Assembly (NCBI GenBank): GCA_007741555.1 | Contig: CP036526.1 | Span: forward strand, 5,394,001-5,458,000 | Source: Stieleria marina | GTDB taxonomy: Bacteria; Planctomycetota; Planctomycetia; Pirellulales; Pirellulaceae | DNA: 64,000 bases | Reading direction: 5' to 3' | Shown here: positions 26,599-35,190 of the stretch, piece by piece | Numbering within the stretch: the stretch's first letter is position 1 | Layout of the letters: every line of letters starts with the position of its first letter | Position numbers and translations under genes: made by a program | Notes under the pieces: model-generated | What the model was told of the DNA's origin: nothing | The model's input: the letters and a program-made list of their open reading frames with translations, nothing else | Database searches by the model: none

Positions 26599-28650
26599 CT
26601 ACTGCATGTCCGTGTCGTCGACGCTCACGATCTCTTCGATCGAACCGTCATTCAGATAAAAGCGTCCCGCAAAAAAGCCCGTGACCAAATGCTTGCCGAG
26701 CACACTTCGGCAACGCGTCCCTTGCAGGCTACGGTACAGCATCCATTGTTCCGAACCGGATTGAATTCGGAAACCCACCGCTTCATCAGAACCAACGATT
26801 CGCAGATCATCGGCAACGGTTAATTGGCGCCAAGTGCGTTTGCGTTTGAATCGTGACGACTGAAAGTCCAGCCAGAGCGGAACGTACAGCCGGCCCTTTC
26901 CGCTGGCGGACAGCAGGAAGTTCTGATCGTCAGTCATTCGCAGTGCGGCCGCCGTCGCTCCCACACGCCATTCGTTGGCCGACAACGGCACCACAAGCGT
27001 TTGGTTTCGCTTGTGCGCCAAAATCACTTCGCGTGTCTCCGGCTCCTCCTTGGCTTTCGTGTCTTCCGCAACGGGCAGTCGACTGCTGTAACGCACCGTC
27101 CGGTCATGGGTTTTGTCCGCGGGATCACGCGGCAGCACCGAGTCCGAAAGCAGGACCGTTCGGTCATCACGTACCGTCATAAACTGTCGCTGCAGAATTA
27201 CGCCCCCCGACCAGGACTGTTCAAGCTCCAAGTAGTGAACGTCATCATCGGTGTATTCACAAGTCGAAACCCAAGGTCCTGTAGGCCGTTGTTCGTTGCC
27301 ATTGATTTCGATCGACGATTCCCAAGGCCCCGCGATCACCGCCCGTTTTTTTCCAAACGCTTCGATTTGCATGGTTTGGCCAGAGTAGTCGATGTGCACG
27401 CGACCCACACTGACGTCCCATTCGCACATCATCACAGCCAGTTTGGACTGATCGCAATGATGGACGGTTTCCGGGAGAGATAACTCCCACACTAACCGTC
27501 CGCCCGTTTGCGATTTTCCTCGAGCGGCATTCATAGCCGGTCGAAGTGCATCGGGATCACAGGAACACGCCGTGTCCAGCAAGCCGCCTTTCGCTGTGTC
27601 GTCGTCCATCGTCAGTCCGGTTGGCCCAAACGCAATGCCGCCGCGATATGTCGTCAACGCGGCAACCCAAGTGCCCAAGTCCGCCAAGACGTTCTTTTGC
27701 TGCTTGGTGAACTTGCGACTCATTGTCGACTGCATAACCGAACGACAACGCAATAGCGAAGCCAGCCCGATCCGCGAATGCTTTACACCTTGGATCGATG
27801 CGGCGATCGAATCTTCTTCGTGTTCGCACCAACGCAAAACCGTATCGATCGACGATTTCTTCAGTCGACGACAGGAAGGCAGATCGACTAGTCGCCACGC
27901 CAATGTCAGGCCCAACTCTCCCCCCAACAACAAACGCGTCAGCGAAGCGGGACCGCCTTTTTGCATCGCCGATTCGCGCAACCGCTGAAGTTCTCCCAGC
28001 AGGTCCCACCAAGAACGATAATCCAGATGATCAATCAAGCTTGGCATCGCGGCTGCCCACATCACTGCACGCACACATTGAATGGGAGCAGCATCCGACG
28101 TCGAGATTTGACTGATGATCGACTCCAACTCTCTGGACCAGTCGATCGTCGCAATCTCTTTCTTCTTCACTTTTTTTCCGCAAGCCAACCGGCTTAGGAT
28201 CAGATCCATCGGTTGCAAAGCAGTTTGGCTGGACGCTTCGATGCCCCATCGGTAAACACCGCCGCGTTTGGCTGCCGAACCAAAAACAGATTTAGCAGAT
28301 TGTTTTTCCGCGCGAAGCCGGATTTTCTTTCGTAGCGATTTCCATTGGTCCTTGGCCTCGGCTGACAAGACGATACTGGTGGGCTTGATCGCGCCGGTGG
28401 CTTCGTCGTCAGCATCAGTGGAAACAAGCGGGCCGCGACCTGATCTTCCCGGCTTGGGTTTCGCAGTATCTGTCGGCTTCACAATGTCTTCGAACTGCGT
28501 AATGCCTTCGGGTTGCGCAGTGCCCGAGTGGCTGCCTGCACCTTCCCCCAACGATTCGCTACCCGAGGCTAAATCGCCGCGATTCTCGCCCTCGCCATTT
28601 TCATCGCCCGAGCGTTCGTCATTGGCGTCGTTTTGCAGGTCTACCGGCAT
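26599..28650 (-). CDS. Large conserved hypothetical protein (683 aa)
   Basis: The N-terminal 95 residues are acidic and low-complexity (Asp/Glu/Gly/Ser). A helical region follows (about 100-330), then a mostly beta region (about 360-650) with VHHCDQSKLAVMMCEWDVSVGRVHIDYSG and RWVGATAA-type strands. The beta part may resemble the C-terminal sandwich of heparinase II/III-like proteins, but I do not see their catalytic residues. There is no signal peptide, so it is probably cytoplasmic. I do not recognise a named family; the length and absence of stops make it a confident gene. Confidence 0.75.
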   Translation of the reverse strand: MPVDLQNDANDERSGDENGEGENRGDLASGSESLGEGAGSHSGTAQPEGITQFEDIVKPTDTAKPKPGRSGRGPLVSTDADDEATGAIKPTSIVLSAEAKDQWKSLRKKIRLRAEKQSAKSVFGSAAKRGGVYRWGIEASSQTALQPMDLILSRLACGKKVKKKEIATIDWSRELESIISQISTSDAAPIQCVRAVMWAAAMPSLIDHLDYRSWWDLLGELQRLRESAMQKGGPASLTRLLLGGELGLTLAWRLVDLPSCRRLKKSSIDTVLRWCEHEEDSIAASIQGVKHSRIGLASLLRCRSVMQSTMSRKFTKQQKNVLADLGTWVAALTTYRGGIAFGPTGLTMDDDTAKGGLLDTACSCDPDALRPAMNAARGKSQTGGRLVWELSLPETVHHCDQSKLAVMMCEWDVSVGRVHIDYSGQTMQIEAFGKKRAVIAGPWESSIEINGNEQRPTGPWVSTCEYTDDDVHYLELEQSWSGGVILQRQFMTVRDDRTVLLSDSVLPRDPADKTHDRTVRYSSRLPVAEDTKAKEEPETREVILAHKRNQTLVVPLSANEWRVGATAAALRMTDDQNFLLSASGKGRLYVPLWLDFQSSRFKRKRTWRQLTVADDLRIVGSDEAVGFRIQSGSEQWMLYRSLQGTRCRSVLGKHLVTGFFAGRFYLNDGSIEEIVSVDDTDMQ

Positions 28651-28905
28651 AGAGAATTGGACAATTTTTCAGCGGATGAACAATATTGCGTCGCGAAGTG
28701 ATCCGAGCGGACAGCGGCACTAAAATGATGTCTGATCTCACCCTGGACAGGAAAACCCGGGCGGAAATCTCGTACAGTTGTTACCTACGAATGCCTCGCT
28801 AATCTACTCACTGGCCAGAGGGATGCCAGCGTTTCGCAAATTCTTAACAATCCGAAAGCGGCAACGGCTCGTCCTGACTCACCACGGCTCAATTGGAACA
28901 GAATA
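28651..28905. promoter_or_regulatory. Divergent intergenic region
   Basis: This 255-bp gap lies between the minus-strand gene ending its 5' side at 28650 and the plus-strand YdjY gene at 28906. It should hold both promoters. I see no palindrome or hairpin worth calling. The plus-strand ATG is preceded by ttggaacagaata, a modest site. Confidence 0.35.
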
Positions 28906-30024
28906 ATGCACCTCAATCGATGGATTTCGCCGTTCAAACCTTGGCCGGTAAACGGCCATTCCGCCAAAGCCTGCCTCGCTCTGCTAGCGATCCTGGGACT
29001 CCTGTACATCGGCGCCGGAATACCAGTCTCCGCCCAAGAAGCGACCGCGAATCCACCCGGCACCCCCGCTACCCAGCCAAATGCTGCCAAGCCAACCGCC
29101 ACCAAGCCGGCACTCCCCCAGCCAGGGCCAGCCAAATCCAAGCTAGGCGCCGCTTTGGCGGACGATGCCGCAAAACGTGAACGGGGCGAGATGGACCAAA
29201 CGACGGTTGTTGATGAATACTTCGACGACTACATCGGACACAACGATGTGGCTCGAGCGTCTTTCCTCGCTCCACCGGGGGCAACCTCGCTTAGCAAAAC
29301 TAACAACCTTTGGGTCGACCAAAAAAGGCATCGCGTCTACGCCGATGGATATGTCGCCATGCGAGAGGGTGGGTTGGAGATGTTCGCGTGTTCCGAAGGC
29401 ACCAAGGAACACGAATCGGTTGTGGCGACGCTGGCCAAAGCCAAGGAGGTTCATGCAGCTCTTTTAGCGATCGGAGCAAAACCTGGTTCACCGGTCAGAT
29501 TCCGTCCTGATTTTGTACCGCCCAAAGGACAGAAGATTCGTGTCTGGGTTTGTTGGCGAGACAAAGCGGGGAAATTCCACATCTCCGATGCAAGACGTTG
29601 GGTACTAAAGAATGGAACCACTGATGAGCAGATGAATGCTGACTGGGTATTTGGCGGAAGCGGCTTTTGGAAAGATCCCGCCGACGGGCGCGAGTATTAC
29701 CGCGCCGATGGAGGCGACATGATCTGTGTGTCCAACTTCACTACCGCGATGATGGATGTAAATACGTCCAGCAGCGCCGAAGCAGACAACTTAATGTACA
29801 TCCCGTTCACCGATCGAATTCCACCACGCGGCACACCCGTCCGACTGATTTTGACTCCGCTGCAATCTGTTACCAAGGATTCGCAAAAACCAGCCAAGGG
29901 CGATCCGTCAGACGCACAGAAAGTAGACTCGGCACAACCGCCTAAAGAGATGGTGTTGCCGGAAAACCCTCAGGGCAAGCTACTGAAGGCCAAGAAGGAA
30001 GCGGCCGAAAAAGCGGAACAGTAG
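28906..30024 (+). CDS. Exported YdjY-domain protein (372 aa)
   Basis: A signal peptide (about residues 20-44, ending VSAQE) is followed by a Pro/Ala/Thr/Lys-rich linker (about 45-85). The YdjY domain spans about 135-300: LWVDQKRHRVYADGYVAMREG, LEMFACSEGTKEHESVV and KIRVWVCWRDKAGK. A Lys/Glu-rich tail ends the protein. YdjY domains are often found with FeS or metal-related envelope proteins, but the function is undefined. The protein is likely periplasmic. No close operon partner is visible. Confidence 0.82.
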   Translation: MHLNRWISPFKPWPVNGHSAKACLALLAILGLLYIGAGIPVSAQEATANPPGTPATQPNAAKPTATKPALPQPGPAKSKLGAALADDAAKRERGEMDQTTVVDEYFDDYIGHNDVARASFLAPPGATSLSKTNNLWVDQKRHRVYADGYVAMREGGLEMFACSEGTKEHESVVATLAKAKEVHAALLAIGAKPGSPVRFRPDFVPPKGQKIRVWVCWRDKAGKFHISDARRWVLKNGTTDEQMNADWVFGGSGFWKDPADGREYYRADGGDMICVSNFTTAMMDVNTSSSAEADNLMYIPFTDRIPPRGTPVRLILTPLQSVTKDSQKPAKGDPSDAQKVDSAQPPKEMVLPENPQGKLLKAKKEAAEKAEQ

Positions 30025-30679
30025 TATCTGCTCGCGATGGTTGAACCTTGGTGGCTGGTTCTCGGGCATCGGAGCCTGCCCTGCAGCAGTTTGGCTCCGT
30101 CCCAACCCTGGGCTTCGCCAACGACCATGTCATCGAAGTCTTGCAGCAACGTTTTCTAACCGCAGCGTTTTCTAACTGCAGCGTTTTCATACCGCGACTA
30201 TCGGCACATTCGATCAAAACGGCCTCTCCCGTAAAAACGATCTCGATGGATCACCACGGCACCAACACAGTCTCGCCACGACGCTCAGTAATTCTCGCCG
30301 TGCCCCCGACTAGATAATGTGCGCCGGTCCACGCATTAATAATCCCAACCGTCTTAACTAGATCGAAATCACCCCTGCAGCGGATTAACAGGTGTCAACT
30401 AACTCTCGCCTCGATCAATGACGGTTGTAGTGAACCTAATGAAAGTTTGACCATTGAAGTTTAGACGGCACAAACCGATTCGCATTTGCGAAAATCTTTC
30501 CCGTGTCGTAATTCGCCTGCCCAATCAACCGGCACACCCCCCGCATCCGGCAACGCTTGCCCACGGGTTAACGTACCAGCGAGTCAAAAAAGTCGCCGCA
30601 TCTTAACCGCGCTGTAGTGTTTGATGGCGAAGCGGACCTTTATCTGCCGCCGCGCATTAATTTCACGCGGAGCGCGAAA
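30025..30679. other. 655-bp gap without a supported gene
   Basis: The stretch has short degenerate repeats near 30141-30190, where gcagc-gttttctaac occurs three times in imperfect form. No frame shows a convincing start or protein pattern. The right half probably contains the promoter of the signalling cassette that begins at 30680. Confidence 0.4.
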
Positions 30680-31852
30680 ATGGACTCTATCAAAACACCT
30701 TTATCAAAACTCTTCAGTGCCGAAGTTCTGATCTTCGCTCTGGCCGTATCGTTCATGGCTGCGATGCATACGTTCGCGTTTGGCGATCGCATGATGTTGA
30801 TCATGTACTACCTGGCCGCTGTCGGTTCAGCGTACGCGCTCTTTAACCGACAAGCGATCGGCCTTGCGTCGGCCGTCGTTGCGATTTTAGCCGCGACGAT
30901 GTTTGCGGAACTGTACTATTCAGCCGAACCAGATACGTGGAACCCGGTCTTCGACTGGGCTCGCGACATGATTGGACTCGGTTCGTTGATGTATCTGACG
31001 GTCCGACTGATGATCGCTTGTTACAAAATGCAGCGCGAAGAAAAACGACGTCTTCTGCAAAGCAAGATCGAAGTCCAACTGGTTGCAATGCGTGCCGAAG
31101 CCCTCCGCCAAACCTCACACGAAGTTCGCACGCCCCTTTCAACAATTACCGCTATCAGCGAAACACTATTGGACGGCAGCACGGGTGAACTGACGGGAGA
31201 CCAACGCGAATTTGTCGAAGACATCGACGAAGCCGCTCAACACCTCCTTGCTCTGGTCAACGACATTCTGGACTACGCCAAAGCCGAAGCTGGCATGATT
31301 CGTCTCGCACCCCAGCCGGTCGCTTTGACCGAATTGGTCGACCAATGCGTCACGATGGTGACACCACGTGCCAAAGCCGCAGGCGTCAGCGTTACCGCTC
31401 AAGTGGATCCTAAACTGAGCGAAGTCACCGCCGACCCACTTCGTCTGCGTCAGATTTTGCTGAATCTTTTGTCCAACGCGATCAAATACAACAGCGAAGG
31501 CGGCAACGTCATTGTTCGTATCCGCCCCGATGGCGAAAGCGATTTCCGCATCAGTGTTCGCGACACCGGTCGTGGCATTGCTCCCGAGCACTTGGAACAT
31601 CTGTTCGAGCCGTACTATCAGGCTGCCATCGCAGACCAAGGCATTGGTACTGGCTTGGGACTTGCGATCATCAAACACTTGACAGAACTTCACGGCGGCA
31701 CCATCGACGTCGAAAGCGTCGTGGGAACGGGCACTATGTTCGCCGTCAAACTGCCTGTCGAAACCGTGGCTTGCGAAGATCCCGAGCCCAATGCACAGCC
31801 AACGATGATCACCAAAGTCGAAGTGCCAACGATCGAATTGATGGGCGTTTAG
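30680..31852 (+). CDS. Membrane histidine kinase (390 aa)
   Basis: I chose the ATG at 30680 (MDSIKTPLSKLFSAEV); an upstream frame lacks hydrophobic or domain sequence. About four membrane helices occupy residues 14-112, followed by a short coiled coil and a HisKA domain with the phospho-acceptor His147 in QTSHEVRTPLSTI. The ATP domain has an intact N box (LLNLLSNAIKYN), G1 (VRDTGRGIAP) and G2 (GTGLGLAIIKH). It lacks an extracellular sensor domain, so the membrane part itself is likely the sensor. It is first in the cassette with the REC-HD-GYP gene, probably its partner. Confidence 0.92.
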   Translation: MDSIKTPLSKLFSAEVLIFALAVSFMAAMHTFAFGDRMMLIMYYLAAVGSAYALFNRQAIGLASAVVAILAATMFAELYYSAEPDTWNPVFDWARDMIGLGSLMYLTVRLMIACYKMQREEKRRLLQSKIEVQLVAMRAEALRQTSHEVRTPLSTITAISETLLDGSTGELTGDQREFVEDIDEAAQHLLALVNDILDYAKAEAGMIRLAPQPVALTELVDQCVTMVTPRAKAAGVSVTAQVDPKLSEVTADPLRLRQILLNLLSNAIKYNSEGGNVIVRIRPDGESDFRISVRDTGRGIAPEHLEHLFEPYYQAAIADQGIGTGLGLAIIKHLTELHGGTIDVESVVGTGTMFAVKLPVETVACEDPEPNAQPTMITKVEVPTIELMGV

Positions 31853-31965
31853 ACAACAGCGACTTTTACTTTTTACTGACTCCGACACAGCCGTCTGCAA
31901 ACTCAGACTTCAACACGGCCTGCGTCAACTTCAACCCTCACCCCGGTTGCGGAAAGAACTAGGAA

Positions 31966-33099
31966 ATGGACTCAAATCAACTAGACACTGGACTGTCAAC
32001 ATCGATCGCGGAAACGTTTACTCAAGCGGCCGCGGATTCCGCACAACGGATGCGCATTTTGATCGCTGACGGAAACGCAACGATCCGAAAACTGCTGCGC
32101 CACGGCATTTCTGACGCCGACTACGAGATCATCGAAGCCACCGATGGGAACCAGGCGTTGGAACTTGCGATGATGCGTCCCGAACCACATGCGATTTTGA
32201 TCGATGCGCAGATCAACGGCACCAACGGACTGCAAGTATGCCGAACCTTGAAAAGCGACATGCAGTATCGCACCATTCCCGTCATCATCATGACGACCGC
32301 CGGCACAAACGAAGAAATCAATGAAGCCGTCGACGCTGGTGCCGACGAATTCCTTAGCAAACCGATCAACCGCGCAGAGCTGAACGTACGCCTGCGGTCG
32401 ATCACGCGCATGCACAAAGGCAATGCGGAGATGATCGGCGCCGAAAGCGTTGCTCTTAGCTTGGCTCGCGCCGTTGCCAGTAAAGATGGCTACAGCAGCG
32501 GCCACGTTGAGCAAGTCGCAAACTACGCGGTCGATTTTGGCAAAGCACTGGGACTGGACTCTGGCGAACTGAAAATGCTTCGATTCGGCGCCATCTTGCA
32601 CAACGTCGGCAAGATCGCAATTCCCGATTCGATCCTTGAAAAGACAGGCCCACTGACACCACGCGAACGCGCCCTGTTTCACCAGCACCCGCGAGTTGGT
32701 TGCGATATTTGCGCACCATTGGCTCCCCTGCGTCCCGTGTTGCCAATCATTCGCCACCACAAAGAACACTTCGACGGAACGGGTTATCCCGACGGTCTTC
32801 GAGGCGACAAAATCCCGTTGAAAGCTCAGATTGTTGGCATCGTCGACGTCTACAGCGCTTTGACCAGCGACCGTCCGTTTCGACGCGCTAAGTCGCAAAC
32901 CGAAGCGGTTGAGATCATCACGGACCGAGCACGGCAAGGAATCCACTCGCCAGAGCTCGTCGACCGATTCACCGCTTGGGTGAGCGAGCAAAACGCAAAG
33001 CACCAAGCCAGCCGGACAGAATCACAAACAGATTCAGTGATTGCTCCTGCCGTCGCGTCCGCCGTCGCGGCAGTACCGGCAGCTGCCGCTCCCAACTGA
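31966..33099 (+). CDS. Response regulator with degenerate HD-GYP domain (377 aa)
   Basis: The receiver domain (about 29-148) has phospho-acceptor Asp80 and Lys132; only one upstream acidic residue (Asp35) is present where most receivers have two. The HD-GYP domain (about 160-345) retains His180, the downstream HHKEHFDGTGYPDG block (264-277) and the VDVYSALTSDRP segment. However, the HD pair is His212-Asn213 (AILHNVGKIAIP), so the metal-bridging Asp is missing. HD-GYP enzymes hydrolyse cyclic-di-GMP; with Asn213 this copy may be weak or purely regulatory. An Ala/Val-rich tail ends the protein. The site aggaa precedes the ATG. Confidence 0.92.
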   Translation: MDSNQLDTGLSTSIAETFTQAAADSAQRMRILIADGNATIRKLLRHGISDADYEIIEATDGNQALELAMMRPEPHAILIDAQINGTNGLQVCRTLKSDMQYRTIPVIIMTTAGTNEEINEAVDAGADEFLSKPINRAELNVRLRSITRMHKGNAEMIGAESVALSLARAVASKDGYSSGHVEQVANYAVDFGKALGLDSGELKMLRFGAILHNVGKIAIPDSILEKTGPLTPRERALFHQHPRVGCDICAPLAPLRPVLPIIRHHKEHFDGTGYPDGLRGDKIPLKAQIVGIVDVYSALTSDRPFRRAKSQTEAVEIITDRARQGIHSPELVDRFTAWVSEQNAKHQASRTESQTDSVIAPAVASAVAAVPAAAAPN

Positions 33100-33211
33100 T
33101 CGCCGAACGCGTCGATCCTGGCTGCATTGAACCAGCCGGGCTTTGCGCCCTGGCAATCCCCCAACATTCCGTGCATCGCTGGTGCACTCTGTACCAAAGG
33201 AAGCTACGACA

Positions 33212-33595
33212 GTGGAAATCAAGAAAATCTTGATCGCGGAAGACAATCCCGGCTTGGCTCGCGTGTTGGCATTCAAGTTCAAATCGTGCGGGTACACTCC
33301 CGTCTCCTGCGCCGATGGCCAGCTGGCTTGGGATGCCTTTCAAGCTGATCAATTCGCTGCGGTCGTCAGCGACCAAGAGATGCCCAACATGACCGGCGTC
33401 GAACTCTGCCAACATGTTCGCAGCGTCAATCCCGACATCCCGCTGTTCCTGGTCACTGGCCGACAGCTGGAACTTGCCAACACCGATGCCGTGGCGTCGC
33501 TGGACTTGAGTCAGATATTTGCCAAACCGTTTAGCCCTGGCAATGTCGTCAAGGCCGTCGAAGCGGCCATCGTCAAGTGTGGAGCTTCGGCATGA
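33212..33595 (+). CDS. Single-domain response regulator (127 aa)
   Basis: The GTG at 33212 is preceded by aaggaag at good spacing and gives MEIKKILIAEDNPGL, a normal receiver start; an open extension upstream is not domain-like. The acidic pair is Glu9/Asp10, the phospho-acceptor is Asp54 in AVVSDQEMPNMTG, Thr82 (FLVTGR) is the switch residue and Lys105 is in IFAKPFS. There is no output domain, so it may act by phosphotransfer or by binding another protein. It overlaps the next HD-GYP gene as ATGA. Confidence 0.92.
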   Translation: MEIKKILIAEDNPGLARVLAFKFKSCGYTPVSCADGQLAWDAFQADQFAAVVSDQEMPNMTGVELCQHVRSVNPDIPLFLVTGRQLELANTDAVASLDLSQIFAKPFSPGNVVKAVEAAIVKCGASA

Positions 33596-35142
33596 GTAAC
33601 CTCCCTGGAAAAGACTTTCGTTTAGAAACCACTGCCTCTGCCAGTGGCGCCGACCTGGATTCACGCTTGGCAGAAATCCTGTCTGCCGAATTGGAGGTTC
33701 ACGTCCAAGTTGTCAACGCGAACGACGATTCTGACTGCGAAGCGATCAAAGCGGCCATCAAAACCCCGTCGGTCGCGCATGTCGCTTCTACCGACGACAT
33801 TGCCACGATCGCGCTCCGACTCCCGGCCGGTGGTGTGGCGGTGTGGAAAGCAGACGTCGCAGGATCCAAACGCAGTGCTCGCCATGGTTGCACGATTCTG
33901 CAACTAGAAGTCGCGCGGCACGAAGTCCATCAGTTGACAGCCGAAGTCGATTCGTTGACCGCGCAAGTCGTCAACGATTTCGAGGAACTCTCACTGATCC
34001 GCTCACTCGCGTCGTCCATGGAACTGCCGACCAGCGGAAATCAACTCACGGAATTTGTACTCAGTTCGCTCGGCCCGCTCGCCGAAGGCGTTGGTGCGAT
34101 CTCCATTGCCGGAGTCTTTACCGACAACCAAGAACACCGAACTCTGGAACCCATCTGGTCAGGGGAGAAGCTTCTTTCTCGAGATCAGCTGAATGCCTTG
34201 ATCGACCAGTTCAGCGATGAAGCGTCCCAGCAAACCGTCGTTCGTAACAACCTGCTAACCGGCGACGAATTCAAAGCAGCGAACCTGAATGAATTTGTGA
34301 TGGTTCAGTGCCGCAGCGAAGGCCGTCTGCACGGCTGGATCATCGCGTGCAACCGTATCGACATCGACGAAGATGTGCCTTGGGCGCAGCTTGGTTTCAC
34401 TACGGTACAAGCTTCGCTGATGGACACTGCGACCAACCAGCTGGCAGCTCAACTGCACAACATGCGGTTGCTGAAACAAAAAGAAGATCTCTTTACCGAA
34501 GTGGTCCGCGCTTTGGTTAATGCGGTTGAAGCACGCGACCCTTACACCTGCGGTCACAGTGAACGGGTCGCCAGTTTCGGCCGTTGCTTGGCAAAGCTCT
34601 CGGGTCAGTCGCCAAGCGATGTTGACCGAACGTACCTAACCGGCCTGCTGCACGATGTCGGCAAAATCGCCATTCCAGATGGGGTGCTGCAAAAGCCCGG
34701 GCGTCTGGATGACAATGAACGTGCCATCATCGAAACACACACCGACGCCGGCTGGCGAATCCTGCATGAACTTGAGGCGTTGCAAGACGTACTGCCAGGC
34801 GTGCTGTATCACCACGAACACTTTGACGGCGAAGGCTACCCGGACGGATTAATTGGCGACAACATCCCGATCGATGGTCGTATCCTGGCTGTCTGCGATG
34901 CCTTCGACGCGATGACCAGCGATCGTCCTTACCGAAAGGGCATGTCTACCGAGAAAGCCGCTGAGATTCTAAAAGGCGGTGCAGGAAAATTCTGGGATCC
35001 CAACTTGATCAACCTGTTCCTATCCAACCTGAATCAGTTTGACGAAATCCGTATCAATCACGAACCTCGCGAACAAGCCGTTCGTCCGGCACCCATCGAT
35101 GGTGTCCCCTTCGTGGGGCACACCACGGACTCGTTGGTCTAG
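33592..35142 (+). CDS. HD-GYP cyclic-di-GMP phosphodiesterase with GAF-like sensor region (516 aa)
   Basis: The ATG at 33592 overlaps the receiver stop (ATGA) and has ggagcttcggc upstream. Residues 1-100 are an undefined sensor-like domain, 105-140 a coiled coil, and 140-290 resembles a GAF domain. The HD-GYP domain (about 300-480) is canonical: GHSERVASFG, LLHDVGKIAIPDG with His354-Asp355, HHEHFDGEGYPDG (407-419) and CDAFDAMTSDRPYRKG. It should hydrolyse cyclic-di-GMP. Together with the HN-GYP protein and the receiver it forms a signalling module, presumably driven by the kinase at 30680. Confidence 0.93.
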   Translation: MSNLPGKDFRLETTASASGADLDSRLAEILSAELEVHVQVVNANDDSDCEAIKAAIKTPSVAHVASTDDIATIALRLPAGGVAVWKADVAGSKRSARHGCTILQLEVARHEVHQLTAEVDSLTAQVVNDFEELSLIRSLASSMELPTSGNQLTEFVLSSLGPLAEGVGAISIAGVFTDNQEHRTLEPIWSGEKLLSRDQLNALIDQFSDEASQQTVVRNNLLTGDEFKAANLNEFVMVQCRSEGRLHGWIIACNRIDIDEDVPWAQLGFTTVQASLMDTATNQLAAQLHNMRLLKQKEDLFTEVVRALVNAVEARDPYTCGHSERVASFGRCLAKLSGQSPSDVDRTYLTGLLHDVGKIAIPDGVLQKPGRLDDNERAIIETHTDAGWRILHELEALQDVLPGVLYHHEHFDGEGYPDGLIGDNIPIDGRILAVCDAFDAMTSDRPYRKGMSTEKAAEILKGGAGKFWDPNLINLFLSNLNQFDEIRINHEPREQAVRPAPIDGVPFVGHTTDSLV

Positions 35143-35166
35143 CGACTGCGAAGGCAATCGCTGGAT

Positions 35167-35185
35167 ACTAAGCAGCCAGCTTAGT
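35167..35185. terminator. Weak hairpin between convergent genes
   Basis: A 7-bp stem, actaagc pairing with gcttagt, encloses a 5-base loop in the 48-bp gap between the plus-strand HD-GYP gene and the minus-strand sulfatase. No clear T run follows, so this is at best a weak or factor-assisted terminator. Confidence 0.35.
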
Positions 35186-35190
35186 CGCTT

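Noticed and set aside
26599-28650. Heparinase II/III
   Set aside because: Only the beta-rich C-terminus is loosely similar; catalytic Tyr/His motifs and a signal peptide are missing.
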